Source of the DNA: Apodemus sylvaticus
Taxonomy: Eukaryota; Chordata; Mammalia; Rodentia; Muridae
Assembly: GCF_947179515.1 (NCBI RefSeq)
Contig: NC_067473.1
Location: 100,219,782 to 100,283,781, forward strand
DNA: 64,000 nt
Direction: 5' to 3'
In this document: positions 1 through 10,129 of the stretch, in pieces
Numbering within the stretch: the first letter of the stretch is position 1
Layout: every line of letters starts with the position of its first letter
Translations under genes and position numbers: made by a program
The notes under the pieces: generated by a model
What the model was told of the DNA's origin: nothing
Databases searched by the model: none
Seen by the model: the letters and a program-made list of their open reading frames with translations, nothing else

Positions 1-242
1 CACTTGTGGTTATCCACAATAGTGTCTGGGTTTTGTAACTGTACATGGGATGGATTCCTAGGTCAAGCAGTCTCTGGATGGTCTTTCCCTCAGACTCTGC
101 TCCACACTTTGTGTCTCTGGGTATTCTGTTTCCCCCCACCCCCATCTAAGCAGGACCAGAGTATCCATACTTTTTTCTTCCTTCTTCTTGAACTTCATTT
201 GATCTGTGAATGGTGTCTTGGATATTCCAAGTTTCTGGACTA
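1..242 (-). mobile_element. Old L1 3'-UTR fragment (minus strand)
   Basis: Read on the minus strand this matches the 3' UTR of the older L1 type seen again at 30066-30726, 35395-36146 and 44370-45055, including the shared phrases around 'tgtctgggtt' and 'gggatggat'. It stops at the start of unit-A DNA at about 243. The element continues beyond the left edge of the window. No ORF is meaningful here. Confidence 0.75.
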
Positions 243-633
243 GTAGACAGACACTGTTACACAGAATCTGCCCTTCTAGCCTCCTCCAGGACTACATATG
301 TGGTGATCAATGTCTCTCTACAAGAAGGATAACTGGGGTCCTCTTATTTGCACTCTCCAAGCTGCCCACTATCTCCAGGTTCACTCTGACGGTCACCTCC
401 GCTAATCAACTACCACCAAGTGGTCCCCAACTCATATACATTCCTCTTAAGAAAAATGCTGGGTAAACTTTTGCTCTCCAGAATACAAATCCCTTTCCTT
501 GCAAAACTTAAATCAAATTAAATCTGACTTTAGAGATTTTCAGTTGACCCTGACCAATACACTGAAGCTTTCCAAAATCTCATTCTGGTAATGGATATAA
601 GCTACAAAAAGTTAATGTTAGTCCTATGTCAAA
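243..633. other. Duplicated V-kappa flank, unit A, part 1
   Basis: This stretch aligns along its whole length with 51416-51812, which lies about 2 kb downstream of the V-kappa gene. The pair keeps order and orientation with scattered substitutions and short indels. By analogy a V-kappa segment could lie about 2 kb to the left, outside the window (inference). Nothing coding is apparent. Confidence 0.8.
601..633. repeat. Left target-site duplication of the L1 at 634-1389
   Basis: A 33-bp direct repeat of 1390-1422 with a single mismatch (t versus a at the twelfth base). It brackets the L1 fragment exactly. The uninterrupted sequence survives in the paralogue near 51780-51812, which confirms the pre-insertion state. 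Confidence 0.88.
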
Positions 634-1389
634 CACCAGTCAGAATGGCTAAGATTAAAAATTCAGGAGATAGCAGGTGTTGGAGAAGGTGTGGAGAAAG
701 AGGAACACTCCTCCACTGCTGGTGGGGTTGCAAATTGGTACAACCACTCTGGAAATCAGTCTGGCGGTTCCTCCGAAAACTGGGCACCTCACTTCCAGAA
801 GATCCTGCTATACCACTCCTGGGCATATACCCAGAGGATTCCCCACCATGTAATAAGGATACATGCTCTACTATGTTCATAGCAGCCCTATTTATAATTG
901 CCAGATGCTGGAAAGAACCCAGGTATCCCTCAACAGAAGAGTGGATGCAAAAAATGTGGTACATCTACACAATGGAGTACTATTCAGCCATTAGAAACAA
1001 TGAATTCATGAAATTCTTAGGCAAATGGATGGAGCTAGAGAACATCATACTAAGTGAGGTAACCCAGATTGAAAAGGTGAATCATGGTATACACTCACTA
1101 ATAAGTGGATATTAACCTAGAAACCTGGAATACCCAAAACATAATCTACACATCAAATGAGGTACAAGAAGAAAGGAAGAGTGGCCCCTTGTTCTGGAAA
1201 GACTCAGTGAAGCAGTATTCAGCAAAACCAGAACGGGGAAGTGGGAAGGGGTGGGTGGGAGGACAGGGGGAGAGAAGGGGGCTTACGGGACTTTCTGGGA
1301 GTGGGGGGGCTAGGAAAGGGGAAATCATTTGAAATGTAAATAAAAGATATATCGAATAAAAAAATACTTTAAATGTAAAACAAAAAAAA
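634..1389 (+). mobile_element. 5'-truncated L1, 3' end
   Basis: Carries the last ~145 codons of ORF2 (frame open from about 634 to 1115, ending in the conserved terminal residues HSLISGY), then the ~230-bp 3' UTR with a G-rich tract and the conserved end 'aaatcatttgaaatgtaaat', then an A-rich tail. It starts inside ORF2 at the 'ccagtcagaatggc' motif. Flanking 33-bp target duplications show that it is a complete, 5'-truncated retrotransposition product rather than a broken piece. Confidence 0.93.
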
Positions 1390-1808
1390 GCTACAAAAAG
1401 ATAATGTTAGTCCTATGTCAAAGAAATATAAGTTCAGGAAAACAAGTAGTTTCCAGGCCACTGAATCTTATGATGATGACCATCTTGTATCCTCTGGTGG
1501 ACTTTACCACCTCTTTTATGAAGGGGAAAGAAACCCCACAATCAAGGAGGTCATTTCCTAAGAAAACATTTAATGAGATATAACAGTTCTTTCTTGAAAG
1601 AGCAAGATAAATATTTTCAAGTTTATATAGTAGAGGGATTAAGATGGTCCAGGATCAAATCTTAATCTATTCCAAATTGTCTACTACAGGTCAAGGCCAT
1701 GTATGAAAATTCTGCCTTCATTGAAAAGCACAGAGGTACAGTAATACACCACTTATGTCTGTCTCTGGACTCTGTAGAAAGGAAACTAATTTAAACAAAT
1801 ACATTTAT
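1390..1808. other. Duplicated V-kappa flank, unit A, part 2
   Basis: Begins with the right 33-bp target duplication (1390-1422) and continues the alignment with unit B (about 51780-52285). Similarity stops where the LTR element begins at 1809. In unit B the corresponding site is unoccupied. Confidence 0.8.
1803..1808. repeat. Left 6-bp target duplication (ATTTAT) of LTR element
   Basis: ATTTAT here is repeated at 10124-10129. The bases just inside are TGCTG on the left and CAGCA on the right, a perfect 5-bp inverted terminal repeat with the canonical TG...CA LTR ends. Six bases is the usual duplication size of betaretrovirus-like (ERVK) elements. Confidence 0.75.
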
Positions 1809-1831
1809 TGCTGAGGACAGCAAACTATGAC

Positions 1832-2000
1832 AGGGACTGCCTGCAGTAGGCCGGGATGGAGACATCTCAGAAGCCCACAGAAGCTCCTTGTAGAAAAGGA
1901 TGGTGTTTGGGACCCTGAGAAGCAGGACACACATCCCTCCAGGCGACCCGCCTTTTGAAATAAGGGACTGCCTGCAGTAGATCTGGATGGAGACATTTCA
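1832..2000. repeat. 38-bp direct repeat spaced 131 bp, inside the LTR element
   Basis: The segments 1832-1869 and 1963-2000 share 'agggactgcctgcagtag' exactly and most of the following 20 bases. The 131-bp offset looks like an internal duplication near the LTR end, where U3 enhancer repeats are common in retroviral LTRs (inference). Confidence 0.7.
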
Positions 2001-2640
2001 TTAGCCAGTGGTAGCTCTTTGTATCAACAGCTGTTCCCATTTCTCCTAACCTTAGCCCTGGACAAGGACTGTATAGATTTCATTTGTGCGTGACAGTTTT
2101 TCAGTTGGCCTTGGTGTGCATAATTATTTTATTATATCTGACTTTTTTACTTCTTTTCCTTCTGCTCTGGTAAATTCTGTTAAACTAGATGTTCCCTGAT
2201 GCAATGATTCTTAAACAATTAAAAATTGAGACATGGGACACAGCACAGCGCAGCACAGTCCTTATGGCCCAGGTGCATGCTGTGTGTTCTCATCTTAGAA
2301 ACAATGCAATAACTGCACAATGGTAGTTTCAGATTAATGCTTGACTTGCAAAGAAAGTTTGATGAAATTATTAGAAAATAAATTAGAGCCAACATTGAGA
2401 AAAAAACTATTAAATGAAATAAATTCTGCACAACATTTGAGAGTCGTTCCTGGATAAGCAAGTATAAAATATATAAAATATTATAGTAAAACTAAGTCAA
2501 ACCACTGGGACTCTTAGGAAAGTCATTGTGAACAATGTGTAGAAGCAAAAAGCTAGGGAAACTACTGAGTTAAGGGTTAACTTCATTCGTTCTGGCCACT
2601 GCCTGGCAGCTTTGACCATGTCATTTATCATTAGAGCTTT
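2001..2640. other. Left part of LTR element, no gene
   Basis: AT-rich sequence without an ORF that resembles a known protein. It lies between the LTR element's left end and L1-A, so it is probably part of that LTR. A TATA-like stretch occurs at 2462-2482, but no function can be assigned. Confidence 0.4.
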
Positions 2641-2660
2641 ACAAAAAAAATGCAAGTAGC
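2641..2660. repeat. Left target-site duplication of L1-A
   Basis: 'acaaaaaaaatgcaagtagc' recurs at 9277-9297 with one extra A in the A-run. The A-rich site is typical of L1 endonuclease targets, and the two copies define the element's boundaries. Confidence 0.9.
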
Positions 2661-3862
2661 GGGCGGCGGCGGCGGCGGCGGCGGTAGCAGTGGCTGCTCC
2701 AGCTGAAGGGCCATCAGCAGTGGAACCAAGGCGACACAGGGTCCAGTTAGGCCCTGCGCCCACGACCACTGACCTTAGCTGACCAGCCGGGCGGCAAGCA
2801 ACTGCGGTTCTGCGGAGCCTTTCGCTGCACGGAAGCCACTTCAGAACTCGGCTGCCCGCCAGTCAGGAGAGACTCACCGCCATCTTGATCCCGGGCTCCA
2901 GAGATCGGTCAGACTGAGGTACACAAACATAATCCGAGGCCCAACACCGCAGGGGTCTGAGCCAGACGGGCGTTGGCCTGCACCCAGGCCCTGGGCTGTT
3001 CGAGTGGCCATCGGGGCGCCAACCCAGCCAGGAGTTTTTTTTTTTTTTGCCCCAGCCGGTGCACGCGCCGCCATTTTGCCTACAGGAGCCAGAGTGCTCG
3101 GGAGGGCAGAGACTGCTAACAAGCGTAGCCTGAGGCTAACAAAACGGGGGTCTAGGCCCCAAAAGGCACAGGACTGACCCCAAGAACTGGGCGGCTTGGT
3201 GGGCCATCTGTGTGTCAACCAGCCCAGGAGGTTATTAGCACAACAGACTCTCCCGGTGCTTTCGCGGAGCGCGGACGTGCACGCCCGCCATCCAGGTCAC
3301 TTGGCGGACCCAAATAACAGACATAGCCCTAGGGGAACTTTGCTCGGACCTTGGCCTCCCAGGCGTTTGCCTGGACTCAGGGCCCAGGCGACAAGGCTAA
3401 CCTAGTGTGCGCCAGCCCGGTTGGGGAAATCGGCTGCCCAGCGGAGTGAGCGGAGCACAGGGGAGGTCACAGCAACATTCACCTTCGGAGCTCCCTGGGG
3501 GTGCACACGGGTTCCACCTGGTCCACAGACACAATCTGGGGCAAGGCCTCAGGCAGAAGCCCCCAGCTCAACTCTCTCCGCTTCAGATCAGCCTGGGTGG
3601 CTGCCACATCTCCAGGTCCCTCAAGAGGCTAGTGGGGGCTTCCGGGCGGCCAGCTGGGAGAAGTCGGTGTGCTCCAATAAATCCTGCGGGCCCCAGCGGG
3701 AGCCTTCAGGTGCCTGCTTCGGGATCTGAACAGCCTGGACAACAGCACCCTGTCTATAGGCAGTGCAGAGTGTAAGCTGTGCACCAGAGGCCAACGGGGA
3801 AGGGGCAGCTTGCACTGGTGAGTCCAGCACTGACAAGACCAAGTAACACCAGTGAGAGCTAG
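2661..3862 (+). promoter_or_regulatory. L1-A 5' UTR (internal promoter)
   Basis: The CpG-rich leader of L1-A begins with (CGG)n and contains 'gccgccattttgcc' at 3067-3080, a good match to the YY1 site that positions transcription in several mammalian L1 promoters. Only one such block occurs, in contrast to the repeated monomers of L1-C. A T-run sits at about 3035-3049. Promoter function is inferred from its position in the element. Confidence 0.7.
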
Positions 3863-5121
3863 ATGGCAAAAGGCAAACGCAGAAACGTCACTAACAGAAA
3901 TCAAGGCAATATGGCAACATCTGAACCAAATTCTCCTCTACCAGCAAGTCCTGGATACCCCATCACACCAGTAAAACAAGATTTGGATTTAAAATCACTG
4001 GTCATGATGCTGGTACAGGAACACATGAAGGACATTGAGGAGAAAATGGATCAAAAGTTAGAAGCCCTTGCAAGGGAAACACAAAAATCATTGAAAGAAA
4101 TCCAGGAGAATACAAAAGCCAACAAGGAGGAAATGCAAAAAACACTTAAAGAAATACAGGAGAACTTTGCTCAACAGGCTGAGGTCATGAAAGACGAAAC
4201 ACAAAAATCTCTTAAAGAAATACAGGAGAACTTTGGTCAACAGGCTGAGCTCATGAAAGAGGAAACACAAAATCTCTAAAAGAATTACAGGAAAACACAA
4301 ACATGCAAGGGAAGGAGCTAAGCAAAACCATCCAGGATCTAAAATCAGAAGTAGAAACAACTAAGAAAACTCAAAGGGAGACAACTTTGGAGATAGAAAG
4401 CCTTGGGAAGAAATCAGGGGACAGAGATGCAAATATCAACAACAGAATACAAGAGATAGAAGAAAGAATCTCAGATGCTGAAGATTCCATAGAAACCATG
4501 GACTCAACAGTTAAAGAAAATGCAAAGTGCAAAAAGCTTGTAACCCAAAATATCCAGGAAATCCAGGACACAATGAGAAGACCAAACCTAAGGATTATAG
4601 GCATAGATGAGAGTGAAGATTTACAACATAAAGGGCCAGCAAATATCTTCAATAAAATTATGGAAGAAAACTTCCCTAACCTAAAGAGAGAGATGCCCAT
4701 GAATATACAAGAAGCCTACAGAACTCCAAACAGACTGGACCAGAACAGAAATACTTCCCGTCACATAATAATCAAAACACCAAATGTTCTAAACAAAGAA
4801 AGAATACTAAAGGCAGTAAGAGAAAAAGGCCAAGTAACATATAAAGGAAGACCTATCAGAATCACAGCAGACTTTTCACCTGAGACTATGAAGGCTAGAA
4901 GGTCCTGGGCAGATCTCATGCAGACTCTAAGAGAACACAAATGCCAACCAAAACTACTATATCCAGCAAAACTCTCAATCACCATAGATGGAGAAACTAA
5001 GATATTTCACGACAAAACCAAGTTCACCCAATATCTATCCACAAACCCAGCCCTAAAAAGGATAATAGGAGGACAACACCAATACAAGGAGGGAAACTCC
5101 ACCCTGAAAAAAGCAAGATAG
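3863..5121 (+). pseudogene. L1-A ORF1, frameshifted
   Basis: ORF1 encodes the trimeric RNA-binding chaperone of the L1 ribonucleoprotein. The N-terminal half (3863-4279) is open: a basic start MAKGKRRN, then heptad-rich coiled coil with repeated KSLKEIQEN units. Compared with L1-C, one A is missing from the A-run near 4268-4273, and the frame ends at 4279. The rest, the RRM and C-terminal domains, is open in another frame from 4303 to 5121. It also lacks four codons (LKEI in L1-C) near 4035. It should therefore make no full ORF1 protein. Confidence 0.92.
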
Positions 5122-5179
5122 TAACCTTTCATCAAACCCAAATAAGTTAAGCAATCAAATTTAAAAAATAACGTCAAAA

Positions 5180-8100
5180 ATGATAGGAAGTAACAATCAC
5201 TATTCCTTAATATCTCTTAACATCAATGGACTCAATGCCCCAATAAAAAGACACAGACTAACTGACTGGATGCGTAAACAGGACCCTACATTTTGCTGCT
5301 TACAGGAAACACACCTCAGGGTCAAAGACAAACACTACCTTAGAGTAAAAGGCTGGAAGACAATTTTACAAGCAAATGGTCTCAGGAAACAAGCTGGAGT
5401 AGCCATTTTAATATCAGATAAAATTGACTTTCAACCCAAAGTCATCAAAAGAGACTCTGAGGGACACTTCTTGCTGGTCAAAGGAAAAATACAACAAGAA
5501 GAACTCTCAATCCTGAACATCTATGCTCCAAATGCAAGGGCACCCTCTTTCATAAAAGAAACTTTATTAAAACTCAAAGCACACATTGCACCTAACACAA
5601 TAATTGTGGGTGACTTCAACACTGCACTTTCCTCAATGGACCGATCAGGAAAACAGAAACTAAACAAGGACACAATGAAACTAATTGAAGCTTTGGACCA
5701 ATTAGATTTAACTGATATATATAGAACATTCTATCCTAAAACAAAAGAATATACCTTTTTTTCAGCACCTCATGGTACCTTCTCCAAAATCGACCATATA
5801 ATTGGTCACAAGACAGACCTCAACAAATATAAAAAGATAGAACTAATCCCATGCCTCCTATCTGATCACTATGGAATAAAAGTGGTCTTCAATAGCAACA
5901 GAAACAACAGAAAACCCACAAACACGTGGAGATTGAACAATACTCTACTCAATGACACCTTGGTCAAGGAAGAAATAAAGAAAGAAATTAAAGACTTTTT
6001 AGAACACAATGAAAATGAAAACACAACATACCCAAATCTATGGGACACAATGAAAGCAGTGCTAAGAGGAAAACTCATAGCCCTGAGTGCCTCCAAAAAG
6101 AAAATGGAGAGAGCATACATTACCAACTTAATGACACACCTGAAAGCCCTAGAACAAAAAGAAGCTATTTCACCCAGGAGGAGTAGAAGGCAGGAAATCA
6201 TCAAACTCAGGGCCGAAATCAATCAAGTAGAAACAAAGAGAACCATACAAAACATCAACAAAACTAGGAGCTGGTTCTTTGAGAAAATCAACAAGATAGA
6301 TAAACCCTTAGCCAGATTGACCAAAGGGCACAGAGAAAGTATCCAAATTAACAAACTTAGAAATGAAAAGGGAGACATAACAACGGAAACTGAGGAAATC
6401 CAAAAAATCATCAGATCCTACTACAAGAGCCTGTACTCAACACAACTGGAGAATCTGGAGGAAATGGACAATTTCCTTGACAGATACCAAATACCAAAAT
6501 TAAATCAGGACCAACTAGACCATCTAAACAGTCCCATAAAGCCTAAAGAAATAGAAGGAGTCATAGAAAGTCTTCCAACCAAAAAAAGCACAGGACCAGA
6601 TGGTTTCAGTGCAGAATTCTACCAGACCTTCAAAGAAGAGTTAACACAAATACTCTTCAAACTATTCCACAAAATAGAAACAGAAGGAACACTACCCAAT
6701 TCCTTCTACGAAGCCACAATTACGCTGATACCAAAGCCACACAAAGATCCAACAAAGAAAGAGAACTTCAGACCAATTTCCCTTATGAACATCGATGCAA
6801 AAATACTCAACAAAATTCTTGCCAACCGAATCCAAGAACACATCAAAACGATCATCCACCATGATCAAGTAGGCTTTATCCCGGGAATGCAGGGTTGGTT
6901 CAATATACGGAAATCCATCAATACAATCCACTACATAAACAAACTCAAAGAACAAAACCACATGGTCATTTCATTGGATGCTGAAAAAGCATTTGACAAA
7001 ATTCAGCATCCTTTCATGCTTAAAGTCTTGGAGAGAACAGGAATTCAAGGCCCATACCTAAACATAGTAAAAGCAATATACAGCAAACCGGTAGCCAGCA
7101 TCAAACTAAACGGAGAGAAACTTGAAGCAATCCCACTGAAATCAGGGACCAGACAAGGCTGCCCCCTTTCTCCTTATCTTTTCAATATTGTACTTGAGGT
7201 ACTAGCTCGGGCAATTCGACAACATAAGGAGGTCAAAGGGATACAAATTGGAAAGGAGGAAGTAAAACTATCATTATTTGCAGACGACATGATCGTCTAC
7301 CTAAGTGACCCAAAGAACTCCACTAGAGAGCTCCTACAGCTGATAAACAACTTCAGCAAAGTGGCAGGTTACAAAATCAACTCAAGCAAATCAGTGGCCT
7401 TCCTATACTCAAAGGATAAGCAGGCTGAGAAAGAAATTAGGGAAATGACCCCCTTCACAATAGCCACAAACAGTATAAAGTATCTTGGGGTGACTCTTAC
7501 CAAACATGCGAAAGATCTGTATGGCAAGAACTTCAAGACTCTGAAGAAGGAAATGGAAGAAGACCTCAAAAAATGGGAAAACCTCCCATGCTCATGGATC
7601 GGTAGAATCAATATAGTTAAAATGGCCATTTTGCCTAAAGCACTATACAGATTCAATGCAATACCCATCAAAATCCCAACTCAATTCTTCACAGAGTTAG
7701 AAAGAGCAATTATCAAATTCATCTGGAACAACAAAAAACCCAGGATAGCTAAAACTATTCTCAGCAACAAAAGAAAATCTGGGGGAATCAGTATCCCTGA
7801 CCTCAAGCAATACTACAGAGCAATAGTGTTAAAAACTGCATGGTATTGGTACAGTGACAGGCAGGAGGATCAATGGAACAGGATTGAAGATCCAGAAATG
7901 AACCCACACACCTATGGCCACTTGATCCTCGACAAAGAGGCTGAAAACATCCAATGGAAAAAAGATAGCCTTTTCAACAAATGGTGCTGGTTCAACTGGA
8001 GGTCAGCATGCAGAAGAATGCGAATTGATCCATCCTTGTCTCCTTGTACTAAGCTCAAATCCAAATGGATCAAGGACCTCCACATAAAGCCAGACACTCT

Positions 8101-9004
8101 GAAGCTAATAGAAAAGAAACTGGGGAAGACCCTTGAGGACATCGGTACAGGGAGAAAGTTTCTGAACAGAACACCAATAGCGTATGCTCTAAGAGCAAGA
8201 ATTGACAAATGGGACCTCATAAGGTTACAGAGTTTCTGTAAGGCAAAGGACACCATCAAGAGGACAGATCGGCAACCAACAAATTGGGAAAAGATCTTCA
8301 CCAATCCTACATCAGATAGAGGGCTAATATCCAATATATATAAAGAACTCAAGAAGTTAGACTCCAGAAAACCGAACAACCCTATTAAAAAATGGGGTAC
8401 AGAGTTAAACAAAGAATTCTCACCTGAAGAACTTCGGATGGTGGAGAAGCATCTTAAAAAATGCTCCACTTCATTAGTCATTAGGGAAATGCAAATCAAA
8501 ACAACCCTAAGATTTCATCTTACACCAGTCAGAATGGCTAAGATTAAAAATTCAGGAGACAGCAGGTGTTGGAGAGGGTGTGGAGAAAGAGGAACACTCC
8601 TCCACTGCTGGTGGGGTTGCAAATTGGTACAACCACTCTGGAAATCAGTCTGGCGGTTCCTCCGAAAACTGGGCACCTCACTTCCAGAAGATCCTGCTAT
8701 ACCACTCCTGGGCATATACCCAGAGGATTCCCCACCATGTAATAAGGATACATGCTCTACTATGTTCATAGCAGCCCTATTTATAATTGCCAGATGCTGG
8801 AAAGAACCCAGGTATCCCTCAACAGAAGAGTGGATACAAAAAATGTGGTATATCTACACAATGGAGTACTATTCAGCCATTAGAAACAATGAATTCATGA
8901 AATTCTTAGGCAAATGGATGGAGCTAGAGAACATCATACTAAGTGAGGTAACCCAGACTCAAAAGGTGAATCATGGTATGCACTCACTAATAAGTGGTTA
9001 TTAA
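5180..9004 (+). CDS. L1-A ORF2 protein (endonuclease-reverse transcriptase), open
   Basis: An uninterrupted 1,274-codon frame, close to the usual length of murine L1 ORF2. It begins with the apurinic-endonuclease-like domain (residues about 1-240: LNINGLN near the start, QETHL, VGDFNTALSS, SDHYG). The reverse transcriptase domain follows, with QGCPLSPYLFN and the catalytic FADD at about 700-703. The C-terminal cysteine/histidine segment lies at about 1129-1147 (CWRGCGERGTLLHCWWGC). The enzyme nicks target DNA and reverse-transcribes L1 RNA at the nick. The ATG at 5180 lies 58 bp after ORF1, as expected. Key motifs are present, so activity is possible but unproven. Confidence 0.95.
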   Translation: MIGSNNHYSLISLNINGLNAPIKRHRLTDWMRKQDPTFCCLQETHLRVKDKHYLRVKGWKTILQANGLRKQAGVAILISDKIDFQPKVIKRDSEGHFLLVKGKIQQEELSILNIYAPNARAPSFIKETLLKLKAHIAPNTIIVGDFNTALSSMDRSGKQKLNKDTMKLIEALDQLDLTDIYRTFYPKTKEYTFFSAPHGTFSKIDHIIGHKTDLNKYKKIELIPCLLSDHYGIKVVFNSNRNNRKPTNTWRLNNTLLNDTLVKEEIKKEIKDFLEHNENENTTYPNLWDTMKAVLRGKLIALSASKKKMERAYITNLMTHLKALEQKEAISPRRSRRQEIIKLRAEINQVETKRTIQNINKTRSWFFEKINKIDKPLARLTKGHRESIQINKLRNEKGDITTETEEIQKIIRSYYKSLYSTQLENLEEMDNFLDRYQIPKLNQDQLDHLNSPIKPKEIEGVIESLPTKKSTGPDGFSAEFYQTFKEELTQILFKLFHKIETEGTLPNSFYEATITLIPKPHKDPTKKENFRPISLMNIDAKILNKILANRIQEHIKTIIHHDQVGFIPGMQGWFNIRKSINTIHYINKLKEQNHMVISLDAEKAFDKIQHPFMLKVLERTGIQGPYLNIVKAIYSKPVASIKLNGEKLEAIPLKSGTRQGCPLSPYLFNIVLEVLARAIRQHKEVKGIQIGKEEVKLSLFADDMIVYLSDPKNSTRELLQLINNFSKVAGYKINSSKSVAFLYSKDKQAEKEIREMTPFTIATNSIKYLGVTLTKHAKDLYGKNFKTLKKEMEEDLKKWENLPCSWIGRINIVKMAILPKALYRFNAIPIKIPTQFFTELERAIIKFIWNNKKPRIAKTILSNKRKSGGISIPDLKQYYRAIVLKTAWYWYSDRQEDQWNRIEDPEMNPHTYGHLILDKEAENIQWKKDSLFNKWCWFNWRSACRRMRIDPSLSPCTKLKSKWIKDLHIKPDTLKLIEKKLGKTLEDIGTGRKFLNRTPIAYALRARIDKWDLIRLQSFCKAKDTIKRTDRQPTNWEKIFTNPTSDRGLISNIYKELKKLDSRKPNNPIKKWGTELNKEFSPEELRMVEKHLKKCSTSLVIREMQIKTTLRFHLTPVRMAKIKNSGDSRCWRGCGERGTLLHCWWGCKLVQPLWKSVWRFLRKLGTSLPEDPAIPLLGIYPEDSPPCNKDTCSTMFIAALFIIARCWKEPRYPSTEEWIQKMWYIYTMEYYSAIRNNEFMKFLGKWMELENIILSEVTQTQKVNHGMHSLISGY

Positions 9005-9297
9005 CCTAGAAAACTGGAATACCCAAAACATAATCCACACATCAAATGAGATACAAGAAGAAAGCAGGAGTGGTCCCTGGTTCTGGAAAGACTCAGTGAA
9101 ACAGTATTTGGCAAAACCAGAACGGGGAACTGGGAAGGGGTAGGAGGGAGGACAGGGGAAGAGAAGGGGGCTTACGGGACTTTCGGGGAGTGGGGGGGCT
9201 AGAAAAGGGGAAATCATTTGAAATGTAAATAAATTATATCAAATAAAAAAAAAGAATTACATAAAAAAAAAAAGACACAAAAAAAAATGCAAGTAGC
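9005..9297 (+). mobile_element. L1-A 3' UTR, tail and right target duplication
   Basis: A short 3' UTR with a G-rich tract at about 9123-9212, the conserved L1 end 'aaatcatttgaaatgtaaat', a heterogeneous A-rich tail, and the duplicated site at 9277-9297. The G-rich tract is a constant feature of L1 3' UTRs and may form quadruplex structure (known of the family; not demonstrated here). Confidence 0.9.
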
Positions 9298-9540
9298 TGA
9301 TCTCAGAGCTCTGAAGTATAATAAGCTAAAGTTAAAGTTTAAATAATGATAGGTTTGCAATTATTATTACTTTGGCTATAGGCCTGGAAATAGGGAAGTT
9401 TGAAATTTTGGGGAACAAGTGTAATTCTTGATTCTTTGTGGAACATGGTTACTCTTTTGAACTTGATTTGGCAACAATTATACAATATCTTTTATCAGCT
9501 CTTGGAGTATCAATAAAAGACTGGGGAAAGAAGAAGGCAA

Positions 9541-9850
9541 GAGAGCCTATAGAGAGCATGCAGAGAGAATAGAGAGAGAGTATAAAGAGCATGAAGAGAG
9601 CATGTAGAGAGAATGTAGAGAGAATGTAGAGAGAGTGTAGAGAGAATGTAGAGAGAATATAGAGAACATGCAGAGAGCATGTAGAGAGCAAGTAGTGAGC
9701 ATGTGAAGAGCAAGTGAGAGAGTGAATGCGGAGAGCATAGGAAGACCTTGTGAAGAGTGAGTGAAAGGAGTGTATACGTGGTGTGTGTGAAAGATGTGTG
9801 TGAAGAGAGAGAGAGAGAGAGAGAGAGTGTGTGTGTGTGTGTGTGAGAAA
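9541..9850. repeat. Purine-rich tandem tract of LTR element
   Basis: Dozens of degenerate copies of 'gagagcatgtagagagaatg'-like units run from 9541 to about 9720, followed by (GA)n and (GT)n at about 9806-9845. The strand is almost pyrimidine-free for about 300 bp. It lies within the LTR element, downstream of an AATAAA. Minus-strand ORFs here are Ser/Leu/His repeats produced by the tract and are not genes. Confidence 0.8.
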
Positions 9851-10129
9851 GGGGAACACACAGAGGTATGCATGAGCATGAGAGTACAAGAAAAGAAAAA
9901 TGCACAGGAGAAAAGCAGAGTGCACAGGAGAATGCAGAGTGTGTGCAGCCTCAAGCTGTGAGCCAATGAACAAGAGAAAAAGAAAACAGAGAATGAGAGA
10001 AAAAACATTAAGCCCTGAAAAAATTGTCTGTCAGCTTGTACACAAAAAGAAGTCTGTATATATTCCAGATATCCCTGCTTCCAGTTGAGAACTCCAATCC
10101 TGTGTCAAGACCGGACACCAGCAATTTAT

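Larger units (their letters stand above)
2661..9276 (+). mobile_element. Nearly full-length L1 ('L1-A')
   Basis: A complete L1 of about 6.6 kb between ~20-bp target duplications: GC-rich 5' UTR (2661-3862), ORF1 (3863-5121, broken), 58-bp inter-ORF spacer, open ORF2 (5180-9004), 3' UTR and A-rich tail. It starts with a CGG run. The close match to L1-B and L1-C puts all three in one young subfamily. The open ORF2 and well-preserved target duplications suggest a relatively recent insertion. Confidence 0.96.
1809..10123. mobile_element. LTR retroelement (probable solo LTR), interrupted by L1-A
   Basis: The ends are TGCTG...CAGCA, bracketed by ATTTAT duplications, and the insertion is absent from unit B. 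Removing L1-A and its duplicated site leaves about 1.68 kb (1809-2660 plus about 9298-10123), compatible with one long solo LTR. An AATAAA occurs at about 9511, and a purine-rich repetitive tract follows it. No retroviral coding sequence was seen in the remaining parts. The family is not recognised and the orientation is undecided. Confidence 0.6.

Noticed and set aside
691..882. 63-codon frame MEKEEHSS... repeated at every L1 3' end
   Set aside because: Alternative-frame shadow of the conserved ORF2 cysteine region; it recurs wherever L1 does.
7912..8499. 195-codon antisense ORF, also at 21847-22434 and elsewhere
   Set aside because: It appears antisense to every L1 ORF2 copy. It is a shadow of conserved ORF2 codons, not an independent gene.
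9449..10008. Long minus-strand ORFs (131-174 codons) rich in Ser, Leu and His
   Set aside because: They are produced by the purine-rich tandem tract in three frames at once. Low complexity and no start or domain evidence.
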